From Butyricicoccus porcorum (GTDB lineage: Bacteria > Bacillota > Clostridia > Oscillospirales > Butyricicoccaceae), in contig NZ_NHOC01000004.1 in NCBI RefSeq assembly GCF_002157465.1, positions 20,640-84,639 on the forward strand: a DNA stretch of 64,000 bases, read 5' to 3'. A program made the position numbers and the translations under genes. Shown here piece by piece: positions 15,882 to 23,844 of this stretch. Positions within the stretch are counted from its first letter, which is position 1. Each line of letters opens with the position of its first letter. The notes beneath the pieces were generated by a model. It saw only the letters and a list, made by a program, of their open reading frames with translations. It searched no databases and had not been told where the DNA came from.

Positions 15882-17407
15882 GTGTTCTCCTCCATCGGCA
15901 GGGTGAATACAAACTGGGCGCCGCCGTCCAGGTGGTTGATTTCACTGATCTCGCCTTCATGTGCCGCGATGATGGATCGGCACAGCGTCAGGCCAATGCC
16001 GAGGCCGCCGCGCCTGCTGTCCGCATGCACCTGCGTCGTTTCAAACAATGTGTCGCGCTGCTCCTTCGGAATGCCGGGGCCAAAATCACGCACCGTAAAC
16101 TGTGCATTTCCGTTCTGGCGGCGAAGGCTGACCTCTACAGGTGTACCCGCATAGCGGATGGCATTTTCAATGAGATTGATGAGCACCTGCACAATCAGTG
16201 TCACATCCATCGGGACAAACAGCATCTCCTCCGGCAGATGTACACTGATCTGTGCGTCCGGATAGCGCTTCTTGCACCGCGCTACTGCTTCAGCAATGAC
16301 TTCTTCGGCAGCTTCCTCCGATTTTTTCAGGTTCGTCACCTGTGATACGCGCGTGACGGAGAGCAGATTCTCCACCATACGCAGCAACCATTCCGCGTCT
16401 TCATGGATGTCAGCGGCGAGCTTTTTGGTCTCCACTGCGCCGATGCGGTCTCCACTCTCCTCGATTGCAGCAGATGCGCCGATGATACCGGTCAGCGGTG
16501 TACGCAGATCGTGTGAGATAGAGCGAAGCAGGTTGCTGCGGATCATCTCGCGGTCGGCAGCCAGCGCAGCGCGGTTGCGTTCCTCCGCCAGCATCTGGCG
16601 CTCCAGCGAAATACCGGTCTGAGCGAGAATCGCACGGACATGCTCCATTGTCTCCTCGTCAATCGGATTGTCTTTCCACAGAAGTCCATAGCATCCGAGC
16701 ATGGTCTCACCGCTCATCAGTGGAATATAGTGGAACATCGCATACGGTGCCAGCAGGGTTCCCGCACCGGCAGCTTTCTTTTCCCGGAAGCATGCCTCCA
16801 CCGCGCCGCGTTCGATGGAATCGGATACAAAACCGCTGATTTCCCCACAAACGCGCTCCTGATTGTTTACCAGACTGTTCTCATTCTGGAAATACAGCAC
16901 CGGGCAGCCCAACAGCTCGTGCAGATAGCGCAGCGTCAGGTCAATCATGCTGTCGGTGTCATGTGCATTGGCCAGCTGCTGGGAAAACTCGTACAGCCTG
17001 CGGATGCGCTGCTCGCTCGCACGCGAACGGCGCGCCTGCTGCTTGACGCTGCCGGTGGTCGCACTGGTAATGATCGAAATCAGCAGCAGCGATATGAAGA
17101 TAACCGGATAGCCCGCCGCCGTAAAATTGAGCTTGTAAAACGGATCGGTAAAGGCATAGTTGACGGCAAATACACCCATGACCGATGCGAGAATACCCCA
17201 GCCATAGCCCTCTGTGGTACGGGCAACCAGCAGGGCAGCAAGCATATACAGCGCTGTGACGTTGGCGGAGCTGTCCGTCCACTTTACCAGCAGCGCAGAC
17301 GCCCCGGTTGTCACCGCCACAATCGCTGTAGTAATACATAAATCGAGTACATTTCGGCGGCTGATATGCACCCGCCTGCGATGCTTCTCTTTTTCTTTTC
17401 TTTGCAT
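15878..17407 (-). CDS. Sensor histidine kinase, KdpD-like without the N-terminal KdpD/USP region
   Basis: The 509-residue kinase has four membrane segments at about 20-120 (DUF4118 type, as in the C-terminal half of KdpD), a GAF-like region, then the HisKA domain with phosphoacceptor SHDLRTPLTG and an ATPase domain with N box (NLIENAIRYA), DFGPGIP and GGLGIGLTL. Full KdpD has about 390 extra N-terminal residues that sense potassium and bind c-di-AMP in some species; these are absent here. The ATG at 17407 follows AAGGGGAA; a TTG at 17437 is less likely. Confidence 0.9.
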   Translation of the reverse strand: MQRKEKEKHRRRVHISRRNVLDLCITTAIVAVTTGASALLVKWTDSSANVTALYMLAALLVARTTEGYGWGILASVMGVFAVNYAFTDPFYKLNFTAAGYPVIFISLLLISIITSATTGSVKQQARRSRASEQRIRRLYEFSQQLANAHDTDSMIDLTLRYLHELLGCPVLYFQNENSLVNNQERVCGEISGFVSDSIERGAVEACFREKKAAGAGTLLAPYAMFHYIPLMSGETMLGCYGLLWKDNPIDEETMEHVRAILAQTGISLERQMLAEERNRAALAADREMIRSNLLRSISHDLRTPLTGIIGASAAIEESGDRIGAVETKKLAADIHEDAEWLLRMVENLLSVTRVSQVTNLKKSEEAAEEVIAEAVARCKKRYPDAQISVHLPEEMLFVPMDVTLIVQVLINLIENAIRYAGTPVEVSLRRQNGNAQFTVRDFGPGIPKEQRDTLFETTQVHADSRRGGLGIGLTLCRSIIAAHEGEISEINHLDGGAQFVFTLPMEENT

Positions 17408-17470
17408 GCAATTTTCCCCTTTCCTGCCGAAGCCCAACGAATTCCGGCTAATCCGGCAGATTATCTTTCT

Positions 17471-17499
17471 ATTATAGCAACCGTCTGCGGCGGAAACAA
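17471..17499 (-). promoter_or_regulatory. Promoter of the KdpDE-like operon
   Basis: On the minus strand TTGTTT, 17 bp and TATAAT lie about 65 bp before the kinase start. Confidence 0.65.
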
Positions 17500-17642
17500 G
17501 CGACGCAGTGTTAAGAATTTGCTATGTCATACAAGCCTGATACTTTTTGAACAACATCCGCATTTTATTTACAAAGAACGGACATGTTTAGGGCAAAAAT
17601 TGGTGGTTTTTTAAGATTCGCGATATATTTTATAAAAACTAT

Positions 17643-17669
17643 TTGCAATTTCAATTTTTATGCTATAAT
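17643..17669 (+). promoter_or_regulatory. Extended -10 promoter of the FHA-FtsW-PBP operon
   Basis: TTGCAA and TGCTATAAT with a short 15-bp spacer; the extended TG before the -10 compensates. It is 26 bp ahead of the FHA gene start. Confidence 0.7.
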
Positions 17670-17694
17670 ATGGAGAGACACAGGAGGATTACCG

Positions 17695-18174
17695 ATGAGT
17701 TTTTTGAAACCAATACTTATTGCTGTTATCGTGATTCTGACAGTACTGATTATAGTAAAGGCAAACAGCTTCGCAACGTCTGACCAGCCGTCCGGCAAAC
17801 AGAAGCCGGAAAAGGAACCGCCGGCATCGCCGAAGCCTGAACCGCCGATGCAGACCCCGATCGAATTTTTTATCGTCTATGTCGGTCGGCGTGTGCCGGT
17901 CACACATTACCCGTTCACCATCGGCAGCCGCAATGACAACGACCTGATTATCACCGATTCGACGGTTTCCCGCCAGCATGCCGAACTGTTCCGCAAGAAT
18001 GGACAGGTCTGCCTGCGCGACCTCGGCTCGCTCAATGGCACAATTGTCAATAAGGTTCCCCGTTCCGAGACGCCGATTGTCGGCGGAGAACGCATCCAGC
18101 TCGGCACGACCATCCTTCAGATCGAACGCGCAATCGATGACGTGTCGGATGATACGCAGTTTATCCGGAGGTGA
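17695..18174 (+). CDS. Membrane-anchored FHA-domain protein
   Basis: FHA domains bind phosphothreonine peptides and so link to Ser/Thr kinase signalling. The 159-residue protein has one N-terminal membrane segment (about 5-20, ILIAVIVILTVLIIV), a Pro/Lys-rich linker, and an FHA domain at about 62-150 with the GSR, SRQH and SLNGT motifs that contact phosphothreonine. It is the first gene of an operon with an FtsW/RodA-type protein and a PBP, an arrangement also known from actinobacterial pknAB loci. The ATG at 17695 follows AGGAGG. Confidence 0.93.
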   Translation: MSFLKPILIAVIVILTVLIIVKANSFATSDQPSGKQKPEKEPPASPKPEPPMQTPIEFFIVYVGRRVPVTHYPFTIGSRNDNDLIITDSTVSRQHAELFRKNGQVCLRDLGSLNGTIVNKVPRSETPIVGGERIQLGTTILQIERAIDDVSDDTQFIRR

Positions 18175-18185
18175 TTGAGAGCATT

Positions 18186-19652
18186 ATGGCTAATAAAAAA
18201 TCCCCAAAAACATCCAAGGCACCAAAAACGAAAAAGCAGAGACCGGCTCGTTCAGAATTGCGCACCATCGGTTCCCAGCCGATTGTCCTGTTCGTTCTGT
18301 TCCAGCTGGTTTCTCTGCTTATTGTCATGGTCAGCGGACGCGGCACCGCATACCTGTATATGATGATCCCGCTGTTGGTTATCACCTACGGCGGTTGGTT
18401 CCTTGTCAATCGCATCGGCGCGGAAATCTCTTTCTTTATCAACGCCGCTATGCTGCTGACTTTCGGCACAATGATTCAATGTATGCTCCTCAAGGAGGAC
18501 GGTATTCCGAAATCGCTGATCGTCATCTATGCGCTGGCAGCTGCCGCAGGTCTGATCTGCGGCTTCCTTTACCGCCGTATGCCGGTGATCGCATCGGCCA
18601 ATGGCGTGGCGATCCTGATGATCGCATCCGTCGTGCTCTATCTCGCCACGCTGGTTCTCGGCGCGGCAGTCGGCGGCGGCGTGCGCAACTGGATCCGCAT
18701 CGGCGGTATGTCCATCCAGCCGTCTGAATTTAACAAGGGCATTTATGTCCTCGTCATGGCAGGTCTGCTGTGCACCAAGGATCAGCCCGGGCGCAAGCGC
18801 ATTTGGACTTCCATCCTGTTCACACTGGTCAACCTCGGCTTCCTCGGTATTCAGGGCGAGTTCGGCACCTTCCTGCTGATTCTGTGCACATTTCTCGCAT
18901 TTATTTTCCTGTTTGTCCCAGATATCAAGGTATTCATTTCCGTCTTCAGCATTCTGCTGGCGGGCGGCACAGCGGTCACAGCCTGCTGCATGGCACTGCT
19001 CAAGGTAACCGGCGGCACAAGTGATTTCGGCCCGATGAGCTTTATTCTGGCACAGATCAAGAAAATTTCCAACCGATTTGTCTACTGGCTTGACCCGGCA
19101 AGTGATGCGCAGGGCGCAGGCTATCAGATTTTACAGGCGCGCAAGGCGCTGCTCAATTCCAACCTGTTCGGCAGCGACACGACAACACCGCTGTCCAACC
19201 CAACCAACGACATGGTATTCCCGGCGCTCACCGAGCGCTGCGGCCTGCTGATCGCGCTGACGGTCTGCATCCTGTTCGGTCTGCTGCTGGTTCGCGGCAC
19301 GCGCATCTATTTCCGTTGCTCGGATCGCTACCATCAGGCTGTATGCGCAGGCCTGTGCTTCCAGCTGATTCTTCAGGCATTTATCATCATCGGCGGTTCG
19401 ATTGGCATGTTCCCGCTCACCGGCATCACGCTGCCGCTCATCTCCCGCGGCGGTTCCTCGCTCATGTCAACGTTTATCTTCCTGGCGGTTATCCTCGTAA
19501 TCTCCGCAGGAAATCTCTGGGATGGAAGGAGGGACTACTCCCATTATGAAACCAAGCTTCAAAAAGCGCGTACAGTGCATACAAACCGCGTTTCTTCTGT
19601 GCGCAATCGCAGTCGGCGTCGGACTGGTGTGGACAACGCTCGGAAATCCTGA
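18186..19652 (+). CDS. FtsW/RodA/SpoVE-family SEDS peptidoglycan polymerase
   Basis: SEDS proteins are membrane glycosyltransferases that polymerise lipid II and work with a class B PBP. The protein of about 488 residues has a basic N-terminus, around ten to twelve membrane segments, and the family landmarks NWIRIGGMSIQPSEFNK, QGEFGTFL and GITLPLISRGGSS. The start is the ATG at 18186 behind GGAGGTGAT; a GTG at 18171 lies within that site. The basic C-terminus overlaps the next gene by 107 bp in another frame, which is unusually long. The partner PBP follows directly. Confidence 0.9.
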   Translation: MANKKSPKTSKAPKTKKQRPARSELRTIGSQPIVLFVLFQLVSLLIVMVSGRGTAYLYMMIPLLVITYGGWFLVNRIGAEISFFINAAMLLTFGTMIQCMLLKEDGIPKSLIVIYALAAAAGLICGFLYRRMPVIASANGVAILMIASVVLYLATLVLGAAVGGGVRNWIRIGGMSIQPSEFNKGIYVLVMAGLLCTKDQPGRKRIWTSILFTLVNLGFLGIQGEFGTFLLILCTFLAFIFLFVPDIKVFISVFSILLAGGTAVTACCMALLKVTGGTSDFGPMSFILAQIKKISNRFVYWLDPASDAQGAGYQILQARKALLNSNLFGSDTTTPLSNPTNDMVFPALTERCGLLIALTVCILFGLLLVRGTRIYFRCSDRYHQAVCAGLCFQLILQAFIIIGGSIGMFPLTGITLPLISRGGSSLMSTFIFLAVILVISAGNLWDGRRDYSHYETKLQKARTVHTNRVSSVRNRSRRRTGVDNARKS

Positions 19653-20937
19653 GAGCCGTGAAGCTGCGGCGGCGGAAACCGCACAGCGCACCTATCTGCG
19701 CGGCACAATCTATGACCGCGACGGAAAAGCAATCAACTATTCCGAAGAGGTCAACGGCACCCGCAAATACACCGGCGGACGCGCTTTTTCCACAGTAACC
19801 GGCTATTTCTCGCGGATTTACGGTACCACCGGTATTGAAAAGACATTTAACACCGAGCTGGTCTCCAGCAAATGCAAGGGTGATACCAAAAAGGGTCACG
19901 ACATCACGCTGACGCTGGACCGCGATCTGCAAAACGCCGCATATGATTCGATTTCCAACATTGCAGAGGGCGCCGCAGTTGTGCTCGATGCGCAGACCGG
20001 TGAAATTCTCGCGCTGGCATCCACACCGACCTATGAGCCGGAAACGCTCGAGGACAACTGGTCGGAGCTGTGCTCGGTAGATGGCCTGTTCCTGCCGAAC
20101 GCCTATAAATCGACCTTTGCCCCCGGTTCTGACTTCAAAATCATTACGGCCTGCGCGGTCATTGACAACGGCGTAGCAGATACCACAGTCAACGACCAGG
20201 GCTCGTATACCTTTAAAAACGGCCAGACAATCACCAACTATGACAGCCGTGCATTCGGCGAAATCGATCTGGACGGCGCGATCAAGAACTCTTCCAACGT
20301 CTATTTTATCACCAAGGCGCTGGAAATGGGCAGCGACAAGCTGGAGGCAAGTCTGCGCAAGTTCCTGCTCGGCGAAGACATTCAGCTGGATTTCACAACG
20401 CTCAGCTCCAATCTCGATTTTGAGGACTACCGCGATGAGGTTGTTGGCTCCATTGCTTTTGGTCAGGGCAAAACCGAAGTCACGCCACTCTACATGGCTA
20501 TGGCTGCACAGGCGATCGGCAATGACGGTGTCATGCTCAAGCCGTACATGATTCAGTCTATCGACACCGGCGATGGCAAAAACGTCACGACCGGACAGAC
20601 CACCGAGCTGACTACCGTGACCAGTAAGGAAACGGCAGATCAGGTCACCAGCGCAATGACACTGGCAGCAGAGCATTACGGCTTCGATTATGTCGGCCCG
20701 GAGGGCTGGGATATCGCGGCAAAGACAGGCACGGCGCAGACCGGCACCAACACCAACGCCTGGATTGTCACCTTCGCCCCGTCGGAGAACCCGAAATATG
20801 TCGTCGTCGTCATGGCGGCACATCAGGGACATGATGGTATCTACTACAAGGATTCCGTCGACCAGCTGTACGACGCACTGGTTGATTATGACCAGTCCCA
20901 AAACAGCAGCTCCAACAGCTCTAACAGTGACGAATAA
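19546..20937 (+). CDS. Penicillin-binding protein, transpeptidase (class B type)
   Basis: The protein crosslinks peptidoglycan outside the membrane, probably partnered with the SEDS protein encoded before it. The 463-residue protein has an N-terminal membrane anchor (about 13-31), a short PBP dimer-like region (RGTIYDRDGKAINYS) and a transpeptidase domain. Its three motifs are S195-DFK198 (in PGSDFK), S249-SN and K393-TGTA. The size and short N-domain match PbpA-type enzymes of the FHA/FtsW/PBP cluster. The C-terminus is Asn/Ser rich. The start at 19546 follows GGAGG and lies inside the upstream gene. Confidence 0.94.
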   Translation: MKPSFKKRVQCIQTAFLLCAIAVGVGLVWTTLGNPESREAAAAETAQRTYLRGTIYDRDGKAINYSEEVNGTRKYTGGRAFSTVTGYFSRIYGTTGIEKTFNTELVSSKCKGDTKKGHDITLTLDRDLQNAAYDSISNIAEGAAVVLDAQTGEILALASTPTYEPETLEDNWSELCSVDGLFLPNAYKSTFAPGSDFKIITACAVIDNGVADTTVNDQGSYTFKNGQTITNYDSRAFGEIDLDGAIKNSSNVYFITKALEMGSDKLEASLRKFLLGEDIQLDFTTLSSNLDFEDYRDEVVGSIAFGQGKTEVTPLYMAMAAQAIGNDGVMLKPYMIQSIDTGDGKNVTTGQTTELTTVTSKETADQVTSAMTLAAEHYGFDYVGPEGWDIAAKTGTAQTGTNTNAWIVTFAPSENPKYVVVVMAAHQGHDGIYYKDSVDQLYDALVDYDQSQNSSSNSSNSDE

Positions 20938-20954
20938 TATATGATATGCATGAT

Positions 20955-20995
20955 AAAAGCTCCTGTTCCCGATAAAAAGGGACAGGAGCTTTTGT
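20955..20995 (+). terminator. Terminator of the FHA-FtsW-PBP operon
   Basis: AAAAGCTCCTGTTCCC pairs with GGGACAGGAGCTTTT and is followed by GTT; it also faces the convergent hydrolase gene. Confidence 0.88.
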
Positions 20996-21002
20996 TCTGT
21001 TC

Positions 21003-21809
21003 TTATCTTAAAACCTTTCTGCGAAGGAACTTTCCCACCACATCGTTGAATTCGTCAAAATTATCCGCATTGGCATTGTGTGCCGCCGCCGAAATAACAT
21101 GCATCGGATATCCGCTCTGCTCTGACCATTTGCGGCAGTATTCCGCAAATTTACCTTCGTAGTCCAAAGCACCGACAATCAGCAGCACCGGACAGGTGAA
21201 ATCAATCGCTTCTCTGCGTGTAAACCGGTCTTCAAATGTGTCACGAAATACCTGGACGATCTCACGCTTCGGCATCTGCTCAATCATGGCGAGTGCATTG
21301 TGATAGCCATAGCTGGATTGCCCGCGTGCCCGCGCCAAACTGGTGTGCAGCAGATGCTCCGGCAGACGTTTGACCGACATCGGTACGCGGCGCATCTGCC
21401 GCATCTCTGCCGCCGAATAATACTGATCGCCAAACGGCATGACGCCGACACCGATAAATGCCTGTACCTTTTCCGGGTGCTGAGCTGTATACTCCTGACA
21501 GACATAGCCGCCAATGCCGACACCCACCAAAATCACACGGGACAGCCTTTCCCGCTGCAAAATCGCTTCCAGCTCCTCCGCTGCATGCGCATACGAGAAA
21601 TCCTGATAGGCACGCGACCTGCCATGCAGTGGAATGTCCCATGTCAAAACGGTGTAATCGCGCCCAAAATACGGTACCTGTTTGTCAAACGCATGGTGGT
21701 TTACTGCAATGCCATGTGTAAATACAATACACGGCGCATCGGCGTCCGCATGGCGCTCCACCCAATAATACGTCGCTCCGCGCGGCGAAGATATCAGCTT
21801 CCCGACCAC
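21003..21809 (-). CDS. Alpha/beta-hydrolase fold protein lacking the nucleophile serine
   Basis: The protein of about 268 residues has the alpha/beta-hydrolase pattern: THGIAVNHHAF (oxyanion loop HG), TWDIPLHGRS, and a C-terminal AAHNAN with the expected histidine. The nucleophile elbow, normally GxSxG, reads G-V-G-I-G here (about residues 96-100), so the catalytic serine is glycine. It may be a binding protein or use other chemistry. The GTG at 21809 has AGGAGG at the ideal distance; the ATG at 21815 sits too close. It is the last gene of the nudC-FeS-hypA-hypB operon, just past hypB. Confidence 0.85.
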   Translation of the reverse strand: MVGKLISSPRGATYYWVERHADADAPCIVFTHGIAVNHHAFDKQVPYFGRDYTVLTWDIPLHGRSRAYQDFSYAHAAEELEAILQRERLSRVILVGVGIGGYVCQEYTAQHPEKVQAFIGVGVMPFGDQYYSAAEMRQMRRVPMSVKRLPEHLLHTSLARARGQSSYGYHNALAMIEQMPKREIVQVFRDTFEDRFTRREAIDFTCPVLLIVGALDYEGKFAEYCRKWSEQSGYPMHVISAAAHNANADNFDEFNDVVGKFLRRKVLR

Positions 21810-21826
21810 AGCCATTCCTCCTGTTC

Positions 21827-22462
21827 TCAATCTCTCATCATATCTTCTCTCAGCTTCTGCACGCCGTCACCGTGAACCGCAGAGCAATGCACAATTTTCG
21901 CCCGTGGATTCAGTTCATGCACATCCTGTGCAAAACGCACCGGGTCAAAGTTGGTATATGGCAGCAAATCCATCTTATTCAGCACCACCAGATCGGATGT
22001 CTGGAAAATCAGCGGATATTTGCGCGGTTTGTCATTTCCCTCGGTCACACTGATGACGGCAATCCGCTTGTGCTCACCGAGTGCAAATTCCGCCGTACAA
22101 ACCAGATTGCCAACATTGTCGATGATAATCGTTGTAATCCCGTCCAGATTGAACTGATCCAGTGCGGCTTCGATTGCATCTGCCTCCAGATGGCAGGCGC
22201 CCTGTGTATTGAGCTGTACTGCCTGCACCCCACAGGCACGTATGCGCTGCGCGTCCTCGTCGGTAAACAGGTCACCTTCGATGACCGCAATGTGTGCTGC
22301 GTCCTGCCGGAGCAGCTGTTCCAGCAGTGTCGTCTTACCCGATCCGGGCGTGCCGAGCAGATTGAACAGGCGGATGCCCTGCGCATCCAGTCTGTGCCGC
22401 ACACGCTGTGCAATGTTGTCATTGCGCGCATAAACCGATTCATTCAGTTCCACTTGCTTCAA
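21827..22462 (-). CDS. hypB: Hydrogenase nickel-incorporation GTPase HypB
   Basis: HypB hydrolyses GTP while nickel is delivered to [NiFe]-hydrogenase (or urease-like) apo-enzymes, with HypA as partner. The 211-residue protein has the Walker [10 protein letters not shown] (37-45), [11 protein letters not shown], the metal/switch segment [12 protein letters not shown] and NKMDLLPY. It has no His-rich N-terminus, so it probably stores no nickel. It starts with TTG at 22462 behind GAGGGGGA, seven bases after hypA. No hydrogenase or other hyp gene is in the window. Confidence 0.93.
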   Translation of the reverse strand: MKQVELNESVYARNDNIAQRVRHRLDAQGIRLFNLLGTPGSGKTTLLEQLLRQDAAHIAVIEGDLFTDEDAQRIRACGVQAVQLNTQGACHLEADAIEAALDQFNLDGITTIIIDNVGNLVCTAEFALGEHKRIAVISVTEGNDKPRKYPLIFQTSDLVVLNKMDLLPYTNFDPVRFAQDVHELNPRAKIVHCSAVHGDGVQKLREDMMRD

Positions 22463-22466
22463 ACTG

Positions 22467-22721
22467 TCAATCCCCCTCTATGCCGCGGACAAATTCCTGC
22501 CGCGCGCCTGTAATCGTGTCATCCTGTTCGATGGTCAACACGGCATGTGACGCCTGCGTGCCCTGCTTCGCAATCTCAAAAAAGAATTGCAGCTGCGCCG
22601 GATTGACACAGGACTGCGCACCGACAGCAAGCGTAATGCCGGTGATATCGCGAATGCCGTGCTGCTGCGCGGCACGCTCCGCGATCAGCAGAATTTCCCG
22701 GCAGACTGCGCCCTCATGCAT
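22467..22721 (-). CDS. hypA: HypA-like nickel chaperone without the zinc ribbon
   Basis: HypA gives nickel to metalloenzyme precursors together with HypB. From the MHE start (His2 is the nickel ligand) the protein is only 84 residues, against about 113 normally. It aligns with HypA through [18 protein letters not shown] and IEQDD, then passes straight to the terminal RGIEGD. The two CxxC pairs of the zinc ribbon are missing. The start at 22721 overlaps the stop of the Fe-S gene (ATGCATGA), which indicates coupling. It could be a natural short form; the missing part removes the domain that communicates with partner proteins. Confidence 0.85.
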   Translation of the reverse strand: MHEGAVCREILLIAERAAQQHGIRDITGITLAVGAQSCVNPAQLQFFFEIAKQGTQASHAVLTIEQDDTITGARQEFVRGIEGD

Positions 22722-23844
22722 GGGTGCGCCTCTTTGTCCGGACAAACACCTGCCGCTCGTTCCTGCGCAGTACGCGCACCGGGAATGGACACTGTACCGC
22801 ACACTGTCCGCATCCAATGCAGTTTTCCGGCAGGAAGTTCAGCTTTTTCTGTTTTTTGTCATACCAGGTCGCCTCCGTCGGGCAGAAATTTCCGCATTTG
22901 CCGCAACCGACACAGGCGTTCTCATCCACAATCTCCGGCATAACGTATGCCTTCACCAGAATTTGCGACAGCGACCCGCTGCGATAGCCGTGATAGAGGA
23001 AACAACAGTCGACACAACAGTTACAGATCGCGATTTCCTCTTGATTGGTGTCCATGCCATAGTGATAAATCGTGTGGATACAGCCCTTCTGCTCAAAATC
23101 CGCAATCATGCGTCTGGCTTCCTCCAGACTGATTTTTCGGCCGATGCCGCTGTCTGCAATCTGTTCGCTGAGTGCACCGACCATCATACAGCCTTCCAGC
23201 GATAGGTCAAACGCACAGCTTTCCCCCTTCACGCGCCTCAGCGTGCGGCAGAAACAGTTCATCACCGCCAGCTGATCCGCATGTCGTTCGAGCATGGGCA
23301 TGATTTCCCCCGCTGTCGTGACCGCCTGCTCTGCCGTAATCGGTTCATCCAGCGCGATGCTCTTTTTGCCGCGCGAAACCGTAACCGACATGCGTGCGGG
23401 CAGCTGCTGAATCGTGCGGCTGTTGACATGGTTCATATACAGGCGCACCGGCGGGATATTGAGCCGCAGCAGCCAGTCTTCAAATGCCGCAAATTCCTCC
23501 ATCATACGCCTGCGAGCGGGATCATCCAGCGAGCCGCCGCCATAGACCTCAATCCAACCTGGAAAAATCGGTGCGAGCTCATAGGCTCCGTTCCGCTTCC
23601 ACATCAGGCTCTTGCGCAGAATATCCGCAAAAAATGCGTCAAACTGCTGTGGCTTGCCATACAGTTCACACAGCTGCTCCCGTGTCATCTGCCGCGCGCC
23701 CACGGCAAGGAGAAAGTCTGCTTCTTCCTCATTCATGACGATGCGGAAGCAATTTTTTACCGGCTGTACGAGCGGAATGGTGAACTGCGATTTTGCATTC
23801 ATCTGCGCGCCAAGCTGTTTGATTTTCTCGTCCGAGATCGTCAT
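22714..23844 (-). CDS. Iron-sulfur protein with two C-terminal [4Fe-4S] ferredoxin motifs
   Basis: The 376-residue protein ends with two typical ferredoxin motifs (CVGCGKCGNFCP and CIGCGQCAVQCP). Further upstream it has CFCRTLRR and CNCCVDCC, which could hold another cluster. The N-terminal 150 residues resemble a helical winged domain (TREQLCELYGKP). Similar proteins occur in anaerobes as uncharacterised 4Fe-4S binding proteins; a redox or sensing role is likely but no substrate can be named. It overlaps nudC by four bases and hypA by eight, so all are translated in a coupled way. Confidence 0.85.
   Translation of the reverse strand: MTISDEKIKQLGAQMNAKSQFTIPLVQPVKNCFRIVMNEEEADFLLAVGARQMTREQLCELYGKPQQFDAFFADILRKSLMWKRNGAYELAPIFPGWIEVYGGGSLDDPARRRMMEEFAAFEDWLLRLNIPPVRLYMNHVNSRTIQQLPARMSVTVSRGKKSIALDEPITAEQAVTTAGEIMPMLERHADQLAVMNCFCRTLRRVKGESCAFDLSLEGCMMVGALSEQIADSGIGRKISLEEARRMIADFEQKGCIHTIYHYGMDTNQEEIAICNCCVDCCFLYHGYRSGSLSQILVKAYVMPEIVDENACVGCGKCGNFCPTEATWYDKKQKKLNFLPENCIGCGQCAVQCPFPVRVLRRNERQVFVRTKRRTHA

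Noticed and set aside
17408-17437. TTG start for the KdpD-like kinase
   Set aside because: The ATG at 17407 has a proper ribosome binding site and the extra residues are not conserved-looking.
19489-20901. Minus-strand open frame of 470 codons
   Set aside because: It is antisense to the PBP gene, which has all three catalytic motifs; the antisense product is Cys/His/Arg rich and meaningless.
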